DNA of 64,000 bases from Ensifer sp. PDNC004 (GCF_016919405.1 NZ_CP070353.1:3560501-3624500); one strand, 5' to 3'. Counted from the first letter of the stretch, positions 7,643 to 18,432 are shown. Notes: generated by a model from the letters alone, not told the origin. Program-made: numbers and translations.

Positions 7643-10600
7643 GGTTTGCTCACTTCTTCGTCGACCGGCCGATCTTCGCGTCGGTGCTGTCGATCGTGCT
7701 CCTGATCGTCGGCAGCATCGCCTATTTTCAGCTTCCCGTAGCGCAGTATCCGGAAATTGCGCCGCCGACCATCGTCGTTCGCGCCGCCTATCCGGGCGCC
7801 GACGCCGATACCGTTGCGAACACCGTCGCGACGCCGCTCGAACAGGAAATCAACGGCGTCGAGAACATGCTCTACATGTCCTCCTATTCGACCGCCGACG
7901 GTTCGATGGCGCTGACGATCACCTTCAAGCTCGGCACCGACCTCGACCAGGCGCAGGTGCTGGTGCAGAACCGCGTGTCGATCGCTGAGCCCCGGCTGCC
8001 GGAAGAAGTCCGGCGCATCGGCATCACCACGGCCAAGAGTTCGCCCGACCTGATGATGGTCGTGCATCTGCTCTCACCGACCGAACGCTATGACCAGCTC
8101 TACGTCTCGAACTATGCGCGCACGCGCATCCGCGACCTGCTCGTGCGGCTCGACGGCGTCGGCGACGTCATCCTGTTCGGCGAGCGCGAATATGCGCTGC
8201 GTGTCTGGCTCGATCCGGAGAAACTGTCGGCCTACGGCATGACGGCCGGCGACGTGGTGCAGGCGCTGCGCGAGCAGAACGTGCAGGTCTCCGGCGGCTC
8301 GATCGGCGGTCCGCCGGCGCCGGGCGACAGCGCGTTCCAGTATACGGTCACGACGGACGGCCGCTTCAGCGATGCGCGGCAGTTCCGCTACGTCATCGTC
8401 AAGGCGACGGAAAGCGGTCGTCTCGTGCAGCTGCAGGACGTCGCCCGCGTCGAGCTTGGCGCCCGCGAATACGTCAACAACAGCTATCTCGATGGCAGCC
8501 CGGCGGTGGCGCTCGGCATCTTCTCGCGGCCGGGCACCAATGCGCTCGACGCCGCCGAACAGATCCAGAAGGTGATGACCGACGTTTCCAAGGACTTCCC
8601 CGACGGGCTCGAATACCGCATCGTCTACAACCCGACCGAGTTCATCTCGGAATCGATCAACGAGGTCTACAAGACGATCGCCGAGGCGGCCATTCTCGTC
8701 GCCATCGTCGTGCTCGTCTTCCTGCAGTCGTGGCGAACGGCGATTATCCCGATCGTCGCCATCCCCGTGTCGCTCGTCGGCACCTTCGCCTTCCTCTATG
8801 CCTTCGGCTTCTCGCTGAATATGCTGACGCTGTTCGGCCTGGTGCTGGCGATCGGCATCGTTGTCGACGATGCGATCGTGGTGGTCGAGAACGTCGAGCG
8901 AAATCTCGCGCGCGGCATGACCCCGCGCGAGGCCTCGCATGTGACCATGGACGAGGTGGGGGCGGCCGTCATCGCGATCTCGCTGGTGTTGACCGCGGTC
9001 TTCGTGCCGACGGCCTTCATCCCCGGCATCGCCGGCCAGTTCTACCTGCAGTTCGCCGTGACGATCTCGGTCGCAACGGTGATTTCCGCCTTCAACTCGC
9101 TGACGCTGTCACCGGCGCTGGCGGCTATCCTGTTGAAGCCGCACGAGAACGGCCATCATGAAAGCCGCAATCCGCTGACGCGGTTCGGCAAGGCCTTGGC
9201 GAACGGCTTCAACAACGGCTTCGACCGGATGGCGTCGGGCTATTCATGGGTCGTGCGCAAGCTCGTCTCGACGAAGGTGGCGCTGGCCGCGGCCCTTCTC
9301 GTCTTCGTGGGGCTGCTGGGGGCCACCTGGTACATGGCGCAGATCGTGCCGCGCGGCTTCGTGCCGACCATGGACCAGGGCTATGCGATCGTCGTCATCC
9401 AGCTGCCGGACGGCGCCTCGCTCGACCGGACGGACGCCGTCGTCAAACGCGCTTCGAAGATCATCGAGGACGTGCCCGGGGTGAAGAGCGCCGTTGCCTT
9501 TGCCGGCTTCAACGGCGCGACCTTTACCAACGCGTCCAATTCGGGCGTGGTCTTCGCCTCCTTCGAAAGCTTCGAAGAGCGGCTGAAGAACGGGCAGGGG
9601 GCCAACCAGATCATCGGCCAGCTCTATGGCAGCCTGCAGAGCATCCAGGAAGCCTTCATCATCGCCGTGCCGCCGCCTTCGGTGCGCGGCATCGGCAACT
9701 CCGGCGGCTTCAAGATGCAGATCATGGACCGCCAGAGCTCCGACATGCGCCGCGCGCTCGGGCTTGCCTACCAGATGATGGGTGCTGCCAACCAGACGGA
9801 AGGGTTGACAGGGGTCTTCACCACCTTCTCGGCCTCCAGTCCGCAATACTTCCTGGCGATCGACCGCGACAAGGCACGCACGCTCAACGTGCCGATCCCC
9901 AACATCTTCGAGGCGTTGTCGATCAACCTCGGCACGTCCTACGTCAACGACTTCAACGCCTTTGGCCGCGTCTACCAGGTGCGGGCGCAAGCCGACCAGC
10001 AGTACCGAGTCGAGCGTGACAACATCCTGGCGCTGAAAGTGCGCTCGGCAACCGGTGCGCTGGTGCCGATGGGTACACTCGTCGAGATCCAGGATACGGC
10101 CGGTCCGACGCTGGTGCAGCGCTACAACATGTACGTCTCGGTGCCGATCCAGGGCAACCCCGCGGTCGGCGTCTCGACGGGTACGGCTCTCGACAAGATG
10201 GAGGCGCTCGCCGCCCAGATCCTGCCGCAGGGCACGACCTTCGAGTGGACGGAACTCGCCTACCAGGAACGCCAGACAGGCAACACCGCGGTGTTCATCT
10301 TCGCACTGTCGGTCGTTTTCGTGTTCCTGGCGCTTTCGGCCCAGTACGAAAGCTGGGTCCTGCCGCTGGCGATCATCCTGATCGTGCCGCTCGGCGTGCT
10401 GGCCGCGCTGGTCGGCGTGTTCATCCGCGGGCTCGACAACAACGTGCTGACGCAGATCGGGCTGATCGTGCTGATTGGCCTTGCGGCCAAGAACGCGATT
10501 CTGATCGTCGAGTTCGCGCGGCAGGGCGAGGACGAGGGCAAAACGCCGATCGAGGCGGCGGTGGAAGCGAGCCAGCTGCGCCTGCGCCCGATCCTGATGA

Positions 10601-10815
10601 CCGCCTTCGCCTTCATCCTCGGCGTTGTGCCGCTGATGATCGCGACCGGCCCGGGCGCCGAAATGCGCCAGTCGCTGGGTACCGCGGTTTTCTCGGGCAT
10701 GCTCGGGGTAACGTTCCTCGGCCTGTTCCTGACGCCGGTGTTCTACGTCGCGCTCCGGTCATTCCGGCGACGCAAGGTGGCCGTGAGCGAGCCGGCACCG
10801 CACCCGGCCGAGTAA
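7639..10815 (+). CDS. RND multidrug efflux pump, inner-membrane subunit (AcrB/MexB/BepE-like)
   Basis: Proton-driven trimeric transporter exporting drugs or other hydrophobic compounds. The 1058-residue length is standard, with twelve predicted membrane helices and two large periplasmic loops. Proton-relay residues are intact: D410-D411 in IVVDDAIVVVENVER and K951 in GLAAKNAILIVEFA. No outer-membrane factor gene accompanies the pair, so a TolC-type channel elsewhere must be used, as in the Brucella Bep systems. Substrate cannot be predicted from this sequence. Confidence 0.96.
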   Translation: MRFAHFFVDRPIFASVLSIVLLIVGSIAYFQLPVAQYPEIAPPTIVVRAAYPGADADTVANTVATPLEQEINGVENMLYMSSYSTADGSMALTITFKLGTDLDQAQVLVQNRVSIAEPRLPEEVRRIGITTAKSSPDLMMVVHLLSPTERYDQLYVSNYARTRIRDLLVRLDGVGDVILFGEREYALRVWLDPEKLSAYGMTAGDVVQALREQNVQVSGGSIGGPPAPGDSAFQYTVTTDGRFSDARQFRYVIVKATESGRLVQLQDVARVELGAREYVNNSYLDGSPAVALGIFSRPGTNALDAAEQIQKVMTDVSKDFPDGLEYRIVYNPTEFISESINEVYKTIAEAAILVAIVVLVFLQSWRTAIIPIVAIPVSLVGTFAFLYAFGFSLNMLTLFGLVLAIGIVVDDAIVVVENVERNLARGMTPREASHVTMDEVGAAVIAISLVLTAVFVPTAFIPGIAGQFYLQFAVTISVATVISAFNSLTLSPALAAILLKPHENGHHESRNPLTRFGKALANGFNNGFDRMASGYSWVVRKLVSTKVALAAALLVFVGLLGATWYMAQIVPRGFVPTMDQGYAIVVIQLPDGASLDRTDAVVKRASKIIEDVPGVKSAVAFAGFNGATFTNASNSGVVFASFESFEERLKNGQGANQIIGQLYGSLQSIQEAFIIAVPPPSVRGIGNSGGFKMQIMDRQSSDMRRALGLAYQMMGAANQTEGLTGVFTTFSASSPQYFLAIDRDKARTLNVPIPNIFEALSINLGTSYVNDFNAFGRVYQVRAQADQQYRVERDNILALKVRSATGALVPMGTLVEIQDTAGPTLVQRYNMYVSVPIQGNPAVGVSTGTALDKMEALAAQILPQGTTFEWTELAYQERQTGNTAVFIFALSVVFVFLALSAQYESWVLPLAIILIVPLGVLAALVGVFIRGLDNNVLTQIGLIVLIGLAAKNAILIVEFARQGEDEGKTPIEAAVEASQLRLRPILMTAFAFILGVVPLMIATGPGAEMRQSLGTAVFSGMLGVTFLGLFLTPVFYVALRSFRRRKVAVSEPAPHPAE

Positions 10816-10840
10816 CGCCGGCCTGACGACAATCGGACAG

Positions 10841-10876
10841 ATGCCCCGGTAGCAATGCCGGGGCATTTGGCTTTGA
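10841..10876 (+). terminator. Likely terminator of the RND operon
   Basis: ATGCCCCGG pairs perfectly with CCGGGGCAT across an eight-base loop 25 bases after the pump stop codon. The T-rich tail (TTGGCTTT) is weak, so termination may be partial. Confidence 0.55.
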
Positions 10877-11102
10877 AGAGGTTATAGTTTCTTGATCGTC
10901 CCCCGGGGTCGGTGACGTAAACGTGAGCACCGCCTGCCGTTTGTAACTGGACGTGGCCCGGCCCTTGAACAATTCTCTCCCGGCCCCGTGACGCCACCGT
11001 TCGGTCGAGCGAAGGCAAAGGCTTCCATTCGCTGTTCAATACCTGCCTGCTGCGTGCCCCCAGGGCCCGAGGTCGGGCGGCAAGTGAGAGAGGTGAAGGC
11101 TG

Positions 11103-11936
11103 ATGCTCCGGTACTTTGTCTACACATTCGCCGCCATATGGATCATCCACGCGTCCTGGCCATCGGTTGCCCATGCGCAGCAGCAGCCGCGCCCTGTCAG
11201 CCAATGCCAGGCGATCGCCGAGACGATCCCCCAGGCCACCTTCGCCAGTTTCACGCCTGCTGCCGCCACCAAGGGGCAGACGACGGCCGGCGAAGTGACG
11301 ATCAGCTATCTCGGCCATTCCACTTTCCTGATCGAGACGCCCGGCGGCGTCTCGATCGCAACCGACTACAGCGGCTGGTACGCACCGTCGGCGCCGCCGA
11401 CGGTCGCGACCATGAACAAGGCGCATTCGAGCCACTACACGCTGACGCCGGATCCGGCGATCAAGACCGTGCTGCACGGCTGGAGCGACAGCGGCCAACC
11501 GGCGCGCCACGATCTCGTGGTCGGCGACGCCTACATCCGCAACGTGACGACGGACATTCGCGCCGGTGGCGGCGCCATGGAGCACGACGGGAACTCGATC
11601 TTCATCTACGAGGTGGCGGATCTCTGCATCGGGCATCTCGGCCATCTGCACCATGAGCTCGACGACATCCACTATGGCCAGATCGGTCGGCTTGATGTGC
11701 TGATGGTGCCTGTCGATGGCGGCCTGACCATGGGGGCGGAAAGCATGAGCCGGGTCGTCAGCCGGCTGCGCTCGTCACTGATTCTGCCGATGCATCGCCG
11801 CGGCCCGCCGATCGAGGCTTTCCTCGACATGTTCGGCGACGACTACGACAAGCGTTATGCGGACAGCGCCGGTATCAAAGTATCCCTGCGTTCCTTGCCA
11901 AGCAAACCACTGATTTATATTCTCAAGGGCGTTTGA
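11103..11936 (+). CDS. Exported metallo-beta-lactamase-fold protein (UlaG-like), altered metal motif
   Basis: A 277-residue protein with a signal peptide ending at about residue 25 (AHAQ). The body follows the UlaG/RomA-like MBL pattern: ISYLGHSTFLIETPGG, an active-site loop, GHLGHLHH, and LILPMHRRG near the end. The usual HxHxDH metal motif appears instead as KAHSSHYT, so the first His and the Asp are absent. It may bind metal differently or have lost hydrolase activity. Only 18 bases separate it from the next exported protein gene. Substrate unknown. Confidence 0.83.
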   Translation: MLRYFVYTFAAIWIIHASWPSVAHAQQQPRPVSQCQAIAETIPQATFASFTPAAATKGQTTAGEVTISYLGHSTFLIETPGGVSIATDYSGWYAPSAPPTVATMNKAHSSHYTLTPDPAIKTVLHGWSDSGQPARHDLVVGDAYIRNVTTDIRAGGGAMEHDGNSIFIYEVADLCIGHLGHLHHELDDIHYGQIGRLDVLMVPVDGGLTMGAESMSRVVSRLRSSLILPMHRRGPPIEAFLDMFGDDYDKRYADSAGIKVSLRSLPSKPLIYILKGV

Positions 11937-11954
11937 ACATCCTGGGATCGCCCG

Positions 11955-12437
11955 ATGAAGTTGCTCGTGGTTGGCGTATCGCTCTTTCTCTCCTTTTCAA
12001 CTCTTGCCGAGGCCGGTGGCGTGCCGCCGCCGCGCATGCCGTCTCCAGAGGGACAACAGCCGCAAAGCCAATCGGAGACCGCGGTCAAACCGGCAACTGA
12101 GCAGGAGATTTTCGCGATGCCCTCGGGCAATATCGGCTGCATCTATACGCCGGCTGGCGGCACGTCCGTCTATCAGCCCGCCGACGGTGGTCCGGAACTG
12201 GCCTGCGATATCGTCGCGCCGCGTTATGTCAGGGCGACACTTGGCCGGGCGGGGGCCGCCACGATCAATCACGCCGTCGGCGATCCGAGTTGTTGCTCGG
12301 TCGGAACCGTTCTCGACTATGGACAAAGCTGGTCGCGCGGGCCGTTCTCCTGCGTGTCGGAACGCACCGGTCTTTCCTGTCGTCGTGACGACGGGCACAG
12401 CTTCCTCCTCAGCCGCGCGCAGGTCTCGGCCAACTGA
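11955..12437 (+). CDS. Small exported cysteine-containing protein (DUF6636-like)
   Basis: A 160-residue protein with a signal peptide (about 1-20), a Pro/Gln-rich linker (about 22-45) and a compact domain with regularly spaced cysteines (GCIY, LACDI, SCCSVG, FSCVSE, LSCRR), probably disulfide-bonded in the periplasm. The arrangement resembles DUF6636, a family of unknown function; that assignment is from memory. It closely follows the MBL-fold gene and is probably in the same transcript. Confidence 0.78.
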   Translation: MKLLVVGVSLFLSFSTLAEAGGVPPPRMPSPEGQQPQSQSETAVKPATEQEIFAMPSGNIGCIYTPAGGTSVYQPADGGPELACDIVAPRYVRATLGRAGAATINHAVGDPSCCSVGTVLDYGQSWSRGPFSCVSERTGLSCRRDDGHSFLLSRAQVSAN

Positions 12438-12522
12438 AAAACCGCCCCCCGGCTGGACGGAAAGCGGCAATAAAACTATAAGGCGCCCCATTCCATTCAA
12501 ATTAATGCATGCAGAGGGTGCC

Positions 12523-13269
12523 ATGGCTGGCCATTCACAGTTCAAGAACATCATGCACCGCAAGGGCCGTCAGGATGCGGTGCGCTCGAAAATGTTTTCC
12601 AAGCTCGCGCGCGAAATCACGGTTGCCGCCAAGTCGGGCATGCCCGATCCCGCAATGAACGCGCGCCTGCGCCTGGCGATCCAGAACGCCAAGGCGCAGT
12701 CGATGCCGAAGGACAACATCGAACGGGCAATCAAGAAGGCCTCCGGCGGCGACGCGGAGAACTACGAAGAAGTCCGCTACGAGGGTTATGGCCCGGGCGG
12801 CGTCGCAGTCATCGTCGAAGCCTTGACCGACAACCGTAACCGCACCGCCTCCAACGTGCGCTCGACCTTCACCAAGGCCGGCGGCGCGCTCGGCGAAACC
12901 GGCTCGGTCTCCTTCTCCTTCGATCGCGTCGGAGAGATCACCTACAAGCTCTCCGTCGGTGACGCCGACAAGGTGATGGACGCGGCAATCGAGGCTGGCG
13001 CCGACGACGTCACCACCGACGAGGACGGCCACACGATCATCTGCGGCTTCGAAGCGATCGGCGAAGTCTCCAAGGCGCTCGAAGACGCGCTCGGCGAAGC
13101 CGAAACGGTCAAGGCGATCTGGAAGGCCCAGAACACCGTTCCGGTCGACGAAGAAAAGGCACAGTCGCTGATGAAGCTCATCGACATCCTTGAAGACGAC
13201 GACGACGTCCAGAACGTCTACTCGAACTTCGAAGTGTCGGACGAGATCCTGGCGAAGCTGTCGGCCTGA
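12523..13269 (+). CDS. yebC: YebC/PmpR-family regulator
   Basis: A 248-residue YebC-family protein. Members were described as DNA-binding regulators and more recently as ribosome-associated factors that ease translation of difficult motifs. The family opening [18 protein letters not shown] is exact, and the acidic C-terminal domains are complete. An open frame extends far upstream, but the ATG at 12523 with GAGGG before it is the conserved start. In many bacteria yebC precedes ruvCAB, as here with two genes between. A strong terminator follows. Confidence 0.95.
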   Translation: MAGHSQFKNIMHRKGRQDAVRSKMFSKLAREITVAAKSGMPDPAMNARLRLAIQNAKAQSMPKDNIERAIKKASGGDAENYEEVRYEGYGPGGVAVIVEALTDNRNRTASNVRSTFTKAGGALGETGSVSFSFDRVGEITYKLSVGDADKVMDAAIEAGADDVTTDEDGHTIICGFEAIGEVSKALEDALGEAETVKAIWKAQNTVPVDEEKAQSLMKLIDILEDDDDVQNVYSNFEVSDEILAKLSA

Positions 13270-13299
13270 TTGGGGCGACCGTCGCTTGAAGATTTCCTA

Positions 13300-13330
13300 C
13301 CCGCGTCCGAAAGGGCGCGGGTTTTTCTTT
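13300..13330 (+). terminator. Rho-independent terminator after yebC
   Basis: CCCGCGTCC, a GAAA tetraloop and GGGCGCGGG form a nine-pair stem with one G-U, followed directly by TTTTTCTTT. The next gene starts only ten bases later. Confidence 0.9.
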
Positions 13331-13340
13331 GGATGGCCCG

Positions 13341-13970
13341 ATGACCTATCAGTTCGCGATCTTCGATTTCGACGGCACGCTTGCCGATACGGCGGCAAGC
13401 TTCATGACGGCGTGCAATGCGGCTGCGCGGCGCTACGGTTTCCGCGAACTCTCTGTCGAGGAGTTCCAGTCGTTGCGGGCGATGGGCAGCCGCGAGATCA
13501 TCGCGCAACTCGGCGTGCCCGTTTGGAAATTGCCGCAGATCGCCACCTTCATGCGCCGGGCCATGGCAGCGGAAGCCGCAAGCGTCCGGCTGTTTCCGGG
13601 CGCCGCTCAGCTTCTCTGGAAACTGAAGGCGGCGGGCATCGGCATTGCGATTGTCAGCTCGAATGCGGAAGAGGGGATTCGTGCCGCGCTCGGCGAAGCG
13701 GCTGCGACTGTCGATCTCTTCGAATGCGGGGCCGCGCTCTTCGGCAAGGCGCAGCACTTCAAGCGGGCGATCAGGCACTCCGGCCTCGATGCGGCTCGCA
13801 TCCTGGCGATCGGCGACGAGGCGCGCGATATCGAGGCGGCGCGAAAGGCCGGTGTGGCGGCAGGGGCCGTCGCCTGGGGCTATGCCGACCCGGTTTTCCT
13901 GCAAGGGCTCGGGCCGGATCGATTCTTTGCCAATCTGGAAGAGATCGCACCCGCCTTCGGGGCGATCTGA
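13341..13970 (+). CDS. HAD-superfamily hydrolase (phosphoglycolate phosphatase-like)
   Basis: A 209-residue haloacid-dehalogenase-fold phosphatase. Motif I is FDFDGTLAD (D9 nucleophile, D11), motif II is around IVSSNA, motif III uses Lys near GKAQHF, and motif IV is GDEARDIEAAR. The helical cap between motifs I and II marks subfamily IA. The ATG at 13341 is preferred over a TTG at 13329. Substrate is undetermined; sugar phosphates or nucleotides are typical for this subfamily. Confidence 0.88.
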   Translation: MTYQFAIFDFDGTLADTAASFMTACNAAARRYGFRELSVEEFQSLRAMGSREIIAQLGVPVWKLPQIATFMRRAMAAEAASVRLFPGAAQLLWKLKAAGIGIAIVSSNAEEGIRAALGEAAATVDLFECGAALFGKAQHFKRAIRHSGLDAARILAIGDEARDIEAARKAGVAAGAVAWGYADPVFLQGLGPDRFFANLEEIAPAFGAI

Positions 13971-13980
13971 TCGGCCCGCC

Positions 13981-14982
13981 TCAGGCCGCCTTGGCGAGAT
14001 CGCGCTGAGCGTCGGCGAAGAGGCGAAGCGAATTCAGCCGCGCGTCCATGTCGAAGATCGGCATCGAGATGATCAGCTCGTCGGCCTTCGTCTGTTCCAG
14101 GAACGCCCCGATCTTGCGCCGGATCGTCTCGGGCCCGCCGACGACCGCATACATCATCGAATGGTCGACGAAGATCTTCTCGTCGTAGCTCCACAGCCCA
14201 TCCATCGACTGGACCGGCGGCGGGAACTGCCCGCGGGCATTGCGCCGCAGCGCCACGAAGGATTGCTGCATGGAGGTGAAGAGGTAGTTCGCCTCCTCGT
14301 CCGTTTCGGCGGCGACCCCCATGACGCCGACCATCACCTGCGGCTTGGCAAGGGTCTCGGAGGGCGTGAAGCGCTCGCGGTAGATCTCCAGCGCCGAGAG
14401 CAGCATGTCGGGTGCGAAATGCGAGGCAAACGCGAAGGGCAGGCCGAGCATGCCGGCGAGATGGGCGCTGAAATGGCTGGAGCCGAGCAGCCAGATCGGC
14501 ACATTGGTGTCGGCGCCCGGCACGGCGATGATCTTCTGGTCTTCGGCGACCGGGCCGAGCAGCGCCTGCAGTTCGACGACGTCGTTCGGGAAGTTGTTGC
14601 CGCTCGCTTCCATGTTGCGGCGAAGCGCCTGGGCGGTGCGCATGTCGGTGCCTGGAGCGCGGCCGAGACCGAGGTCGATGCGGCCGGGGTAAAGAGCGGC
14701 GAGCGTGCCGAACTGCTCGGCGATGACAAGCGGCGAGTGGTTCGGCAGCATGATGCCGCCGGAGCCGACGCGGATCGTCTTGGTGGCAGCCGCCACATGC
14801 GAGATCACGATCGAGGTCGCGGCACTGGCGATACCCTTCATGCCGTGATGCTCGGCCAGCCAGAAACGGGTGTAGCCGTTCTCCTCCGCCGCCTGGGCCA
14901 GTCGGCGCGAATTCTCCAGCGATTGGGCGACGCTGCCGCCTTCAGTGATCGGGGAAAGATCGAGGACGGAGAAAGTCGCCAT
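13981..14982 (-). CDS. LLM-class flavin-dependent oxidoreductase (luciferase-like monooxygenase)
   Basis: A 333-residue protein of the bacterial luciferase fold (TIM barrel, FMN-dependent). Diagnostic segments include LDLSPI at the N-terminus, [27 protein letters not shown] and [13 protein letters not shown]. The YhbW/MsnO8-like subgroup fits, with unknown substrate. An ATG at 14982 preceded by GAAGG was chosen; in-frame ATGs at 14997 and 15015 lack a ribosome site. It ends ten bases from the convergent HAD gene. Confidence 0.9.
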   Translation of the reverse strand: MATFSVLDLSPITEGGSVAQSLENSRRLAQAAEENGYTRFWLAEHHGMKGIASAATSIVISHVAAATKTIRVGSGGIMLPNHSPLVIAEQFGTLAALYPGRIDLGLGRAPGTDMRTAQALRRNMEASGNNFPNDVVELQALLGPVAEDQKIIAVPGADTNVPIWLLGSSHFSAHLAGMLGLPFAFASHFAPDMLLSALEIYRERFTPSETLAKPQVMVGVMGVAAETDEEANYLFTSMQQSFVALRRNARGQFPPPVQSMDGLWSYDEKIFVDHSMMYAVVGGPETIRRKIGAFLEQTKADELIISMPIFDMDARLNSLRLFADAQRDLAKAA

Positions 14983-15152
14983 GGCAAAGGCCTTCATTGA
15001 GAGAAATTGATGCAAGGCTATGTAAGCTCAATTTTCCTCAATCCAAGGGCGCTGCCGAAGAAAACCTGAGTCCGCGTCTCAACTGTGCGTATGTTTTTGT
15101 TTTGTTCACTTTTTGCTGGCAGCGTCCGGGCTGACATCATAGGGTGAAATCC

Positions 15153-15665
15153 ATGCAGACCACGATTCGTATCATCGGTATCGATCCGGGGCTCCGCCGT
15201 ACCGGCTGGGGCATCATCGAGACGCTCGGCAATTCGCTGCGTTTCGTTGCCTCGGGCACGGTGACCTCGGATGGTGACATGGATCTCGCCTCCCGACTTT
15301 GCCAGTTGCATGACGGGCTTGCCGAGGTGGTGCACGGCTATCAGCCGCATGAGGCGGCGGTCGAACAGACCTTCGTCAACAAGGACGCGACGGCGACACT
15401 GAAGCTCGGCCAGGCGCGCGGGATCGCCATGCTGGTGCCGGCACGCGCGGGCCTGAGGGTCGCCGAATACGCGCCGAACGCCGTCAAAAAGGCGGTGATC
15501 GGCGTCGGCCACGGCGAGAAGCAGCAGATCCACATGATGCTGAAGGTTCTGATGCCGAAGGCCGAGTTCAAGGGCAACGACGCGGCGGACGCATTGGCGA
15601 TCGCCATCTGCCATGCCCACAACCGGCAATCGGTGACGAGCCGGCTTGCCGCATTGATGGCGTAG
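15153..15665 (+). CDS. ruvC: Crossover junction endonuclease RuvC
   Basis: Resolves Holliday junctions by paired cuts, working with the RuvAB branch-migration motor. The 170-residue protein has the RNase-H-like catalytic acids: D11 in [14 protein letters not shown], Glu in AAVEQTFVN, and the C-terminal [14 protein letters not shown]. The ATG at 15153 with AGGG eight bases before is preferred over a GTG nine bases upstream. First gene of the ruvCAB cluster. Confidence 0.96.
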   Translation: MQTTIRIIGIDPGLRRTGWGIIETLGNSLRFVASGTVTSDGDMDLASRLCQLHDGLAEVVHGYQPHEAAVEQTFVNKDATATLKLGQARGIAMLVPARAGLRVAEYAPNAVKKAVIGVGHGEKQQIHMMLKVLMPKAEFKGNDAADALAIAICHAHNRQSVTSRLAALMA

Positions 15666-15731
15666 TTGCGCCCGACACGATAATTTCCGATGGTCCGGGG
15701 ACCATCCAGAACCCACCGCGAGAGACGCCAC

Positions 15732-16349
15732 ATGATCGGCAAATTGAAGGGTACCATCGACGAGATCGCCGAGGATCACGTCGTGCTCGATGTGCATGGC
15801 GTCGGCTACGTTGCCTTTTGCTCGGCGCGCACCTTGTCCAGGCTCGGGTCTGCCGGCGAGGCGGCTATCCTCTTCATCGAGACCTATGTGCGCGAGGACC
15901 AGCTGAAGCTGTTCGGCTTCCTGACAGCGTTGGAGCGGGAGTGGTTCCGTCTGCTGCAGAGCGTGCAGGGGGTCGGCTCGAAGGTGGCGCTGGCCGTGCT
16001 ATCCACCCTGACGCCGGGCGAACTGGCCAATGCGATCGCGCTGCAGGACAAGACCTCCGTCTCCCGTGCGCCCGGTGTCGGGCCCAAGGTGGCGGTGCGC
16101 ATCGTCACGGAACTGAAGAACAAGGCGCCGTCCTTTGCCGGCGAGATGTCGGCGTCGATCGGCCTCAAGCAGGAGCTTGGCGAGGGCGTCGCCTCCGCGC
16201 CGGTTTCCGATGCGGTTTCGGCGCTCACCAATCTCGGCTACTCGCGCGACCAAGCGGCCAATGCCGTTGCGGCGGCCCTGAGGAACGGCGGCGAAGGCGG
16301 CGACAGCGCCAAACTCATTCGCCTGGGCCTGAAAGAACTGGCGCGATGA
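15732..16349 (+). CDS. ruvA: Holliday junction branch migration protein RuvA
   Basis: Tetrameric protein that holds the four-way junction and loads RuvB. The 205 residues show the N-terminal OB fold ([12 protein letters not shown]), tandem helix-hairpin-helix motifs ([14 protein letters not shown] and [14 protein letters not shown]), a flexible acidic linker and the C-terminal RuvB-binding domain ([17 protein letters not shown]). The ATG at 15732 replaces an upstream GTG in the same frame. Confidence 0.96.
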   Translation: MIGKLKGTIDEIAEDHVVLDVHGVGYVAFCSARTLSRLGSAGEAAILFIETYVREDQLKLFGFLTALEREWFRLLQSVQGVGSKVALAVLSTLTPGELANAIALQDKTSVSRAPGVGPKVAVRIVTELKNKAPSFAGEMSASIGLKQELGEGVASAPVSDAVSALTNLGYSRDQAANAVAAALRNGGEGGDSAKLIRLGLKELAR

Positions 16350-16445
16350 ACGCTTGCCTTGGCCGGGTGCAGAAGGCAGAACGCATCGTGCCCGGCATGA
16401 TGACGGGTTGCAGCGCTGAGCTGCCCGACCGAATGGAACGAACGC

Positions 16446-17489
16446 ATGACTGACGCCGCACGCCTGATAACGCCGGAAAAGCGCGGTGAAGACATCGATG
16501 CGACCATGCGCCCACAGACGCTGGACGATTTCACCGGCCAGGCGGAAGCGCGCGCCAACCTGAAGATCTTCATCGAGGCCGCAAAGAACCGCGGCGAGGC
16601 GCTCGACCATGTGCTCTTCGTCGGCCCGCCCGGTCTCGGCAAGACGACGCTGGCGCAGATCATGGCCAAGGAACTCGGCGTCAATTTCCGCTCGACCTCC
16701 GGTCCCGTGATCGCCAAGGCCGGCGATCTCGCAGCCCTGCTCACCAATCTCGAAGAGCGCGACGTGCTCTTCATCGACGAAATCCACCGGCTCAATCCGG
16801 CGGTCGAGGAAATCCTCTACCCGGCGATGGAGGACTTCCAGCTCGATCTCATCATCGGCGAAGGCCCGGCGGCACGGTCGGTGAAGATCGATCTGTCGAA
16901 GTTCACGTTGGTGGCGGCGACCACCCGGCTTGGCCTTCTGACGACGCCGCTTCGCGACCGTTTCGGCATTCCGGTGCGGCTCAATTTCTACACGGTCGAG
17001 GAACTGGAATCGATCGTCCGGCGCGGCGCCCGGCTGATGGGGCTTGGCATGACCGACGACGGCGCCCGCGAGATCGCCCGTCGCGCCCGCGGCACGCCGC
17101 GCATCGCCGGCCGGCTGTTGCGCCGGGTGCGCGATTTCGCCGAAGTGGCGCGTGCGGAAGCCGTTACCAAGGAACTCGCCGACGAGGCGCTGACGCGGCT
17201 GCTCGTCGACAATATGGGCCTCGACCAGCTCGACCGGCGCTATCTCTTCATGATCGCGCAGAACTTCGGCGGCGGTCCTGTCGGGATCGAAACCATCGCC
17301 GCCGGCCTTTCGGAGCCGCGCGATGCGATCGAAGATATCATTGAGCCCTATCTTATCCAGCAGGGCTTCATCCAACGCACACCGCGCGGCCGTATTTTGA
17401 CCGCCAATGCCTGGAAACATATCGGCCTTAATCCCCCCAAGGAAATGGAGGCGACCCAGTTTCGCCTGACATTAGAGGACGACGACTAG
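16446..17489 (+). CDS. ruvB: Holliday junction DNA helicase RuvB
   Basis: Hexameric AAA+ motor driving branch migration with RuvA. Of 347 residues, Walker A is GPPGLGKTT (60-68) and Walker B/DEXH is FIDEIHRL. Sensor and arginine-finger regions and the C-terminal winged helix ([23 protein letters not shown]) are complete. Its stop codon is followed immediately by the ATG of the phosphoesterase gene, implying one transcript. Confidence 0.97.
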   Translation: MTDAARLITPEKRGEDIDATMRPQTLDDFTGQAEARANLKIFIEAAKNRGEALDHVLFVGPPGLGKTTLAQIMAKELGVNFRSTSGPVIAKAGDLAALLTNLEERDVLFIDEIHRLNPAVEEILYPAMEDFQLDLIIGEGPAARSVKIDLSKFTLVAATTRLGLLTTPLRDRFGIPVRLNFYTVEELESIVRRGARLMGLGMTDDGAREIARRARGTPRIAGRLLRRVRDFAEVARAEAVTKELADEALTRLLVDNMGLDQLDRRYLFMIAQNFGGGPVGIETIAAGLSEPRDAIEDIIEPYLIQQGFIQRTPRGRILTANAWKHIGLNPPKEMEATQFRLTLEDDD

Positions 17490-18392
17490 ATGATCAGCCG
17501 CCGCGGATTGTTGAAACTGATCGGCGGCGGTATCGCCAGTATGGCAGCACTTGGCGGTTACGCCTTTGCCGTCGAACCATTGGCCCGGCTGAACGTCACC
17601 CGATACAAATTGAGGCCGCCCAACTGGACGCCGGGGCTGAAGCTGCGCGTCGTCGTGCTTACCGACATCCACGCCTGCGAGCCCTGGATGCCGGCGAGCC
17701 GCATCGCTTCGATTTGCCGGCAGGCCAACTCGCTTGGCGGCGATATCACGCTGCTGCTCGGCGACTATGTGGCCGGCATGAACTTTGTCACCAGCTATGT
17801 GCATTCCAGCGAATGGTCGAAGGCGCTCGCAGTCCTCGAGGCACCGCTCGGCGTACACGCCGTCATGGGCAATCACGACTGGTGGGAGGACAGGACGGCG
17901 CAGACGAACGGTGGCGGACCGACCTTTGGGCACAAGGCGCTGCAGGACGTCGGCATCAACGTCTACAGCAACCGGGCTGCCCGCTTCGAGAAGGACGGGC
18001 AGGGTTTCTGGGTCGCCGGCCTCGAAGATCAGCTGGCGCTGTTGCCCGGTAAAAAATGGAAGCGCAGGCACATGGGTGGTCTCGACGATCTCGACGGCAC
18101 GCTCGCCCAGGTGAGCGATGCCGATCCGGTCATCCTCATGGCACATGAGCCGGATGTCTTCCCGCGCGTTCCATCGCGTGTCGCGCTGACGCTGTCGGGC
18201 CATACCCATGGCGGCCAGGTGCGGTTTCTCGGCTATGCGCCGGTCGTGCCCTCGCGTTTCGGCGAGCGCTACGCCTATGGCCATGTGACCGAGAATGATT
18301 GCAATCTGATCGTTTCCGGCGGTCTCGGCTGCTCGCTTGCGCCGGTTCGCTTCGGCATGCCACCGGAGATCGTGGTGATCGATCTCGGCTGA
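17490..18392 (+). CDS. Tat-exported metallophosphoesterase (YkuE/YaeI-like)
   Basis: A 300-residue calcineurin-like phosphoesterase. The N-terminus has a twin-arginine pattern (SRRGLLKLIGGG) followed by a hydrophobic stretch, so folded export by Tat is likely. Metal motifs: TDIH (D59, H61), LGDYV, GNHDWW, and the late AHEP and GHTHGGQ. Related proteins act on phospholipid head groups or UDP-linked lipid precursors. Zero spacing from ruvB suggests co-expression, though no functional link to recombination is obvious. Confidence 0.9.
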   Translation: MISRRGLLKLIGGGIASMAALGGYAFAVEPLARLNVTRYKLRPPNWTPGLKLRVVVLTDIHACEPWMPASRIASICRQANSLGGDITLLLGDYVAGMNFVTSYVHSSEWSKALAVLEAPLGVHAVMGNHDWWEDRTAQTNGGGPTFGHKALQDVGINVYSNRAARFEKDGQGFWVAGLEDQLALLPGKKWKRRHMGGLDDLDGTLAQVSDADPVILMAHEPDVFPRVPSRVALTLSGHTHGGQVRFLGYAPVVPSRFGERYAYGHVTENDCNLIVSGGLGCSLAPVRFGMPPEIVVIDLG

Positions 18393-18432
18393 GCGACAAA
18401 TTCCAAGCTTGCTGGTCTCGCTCTGAAAGAGC

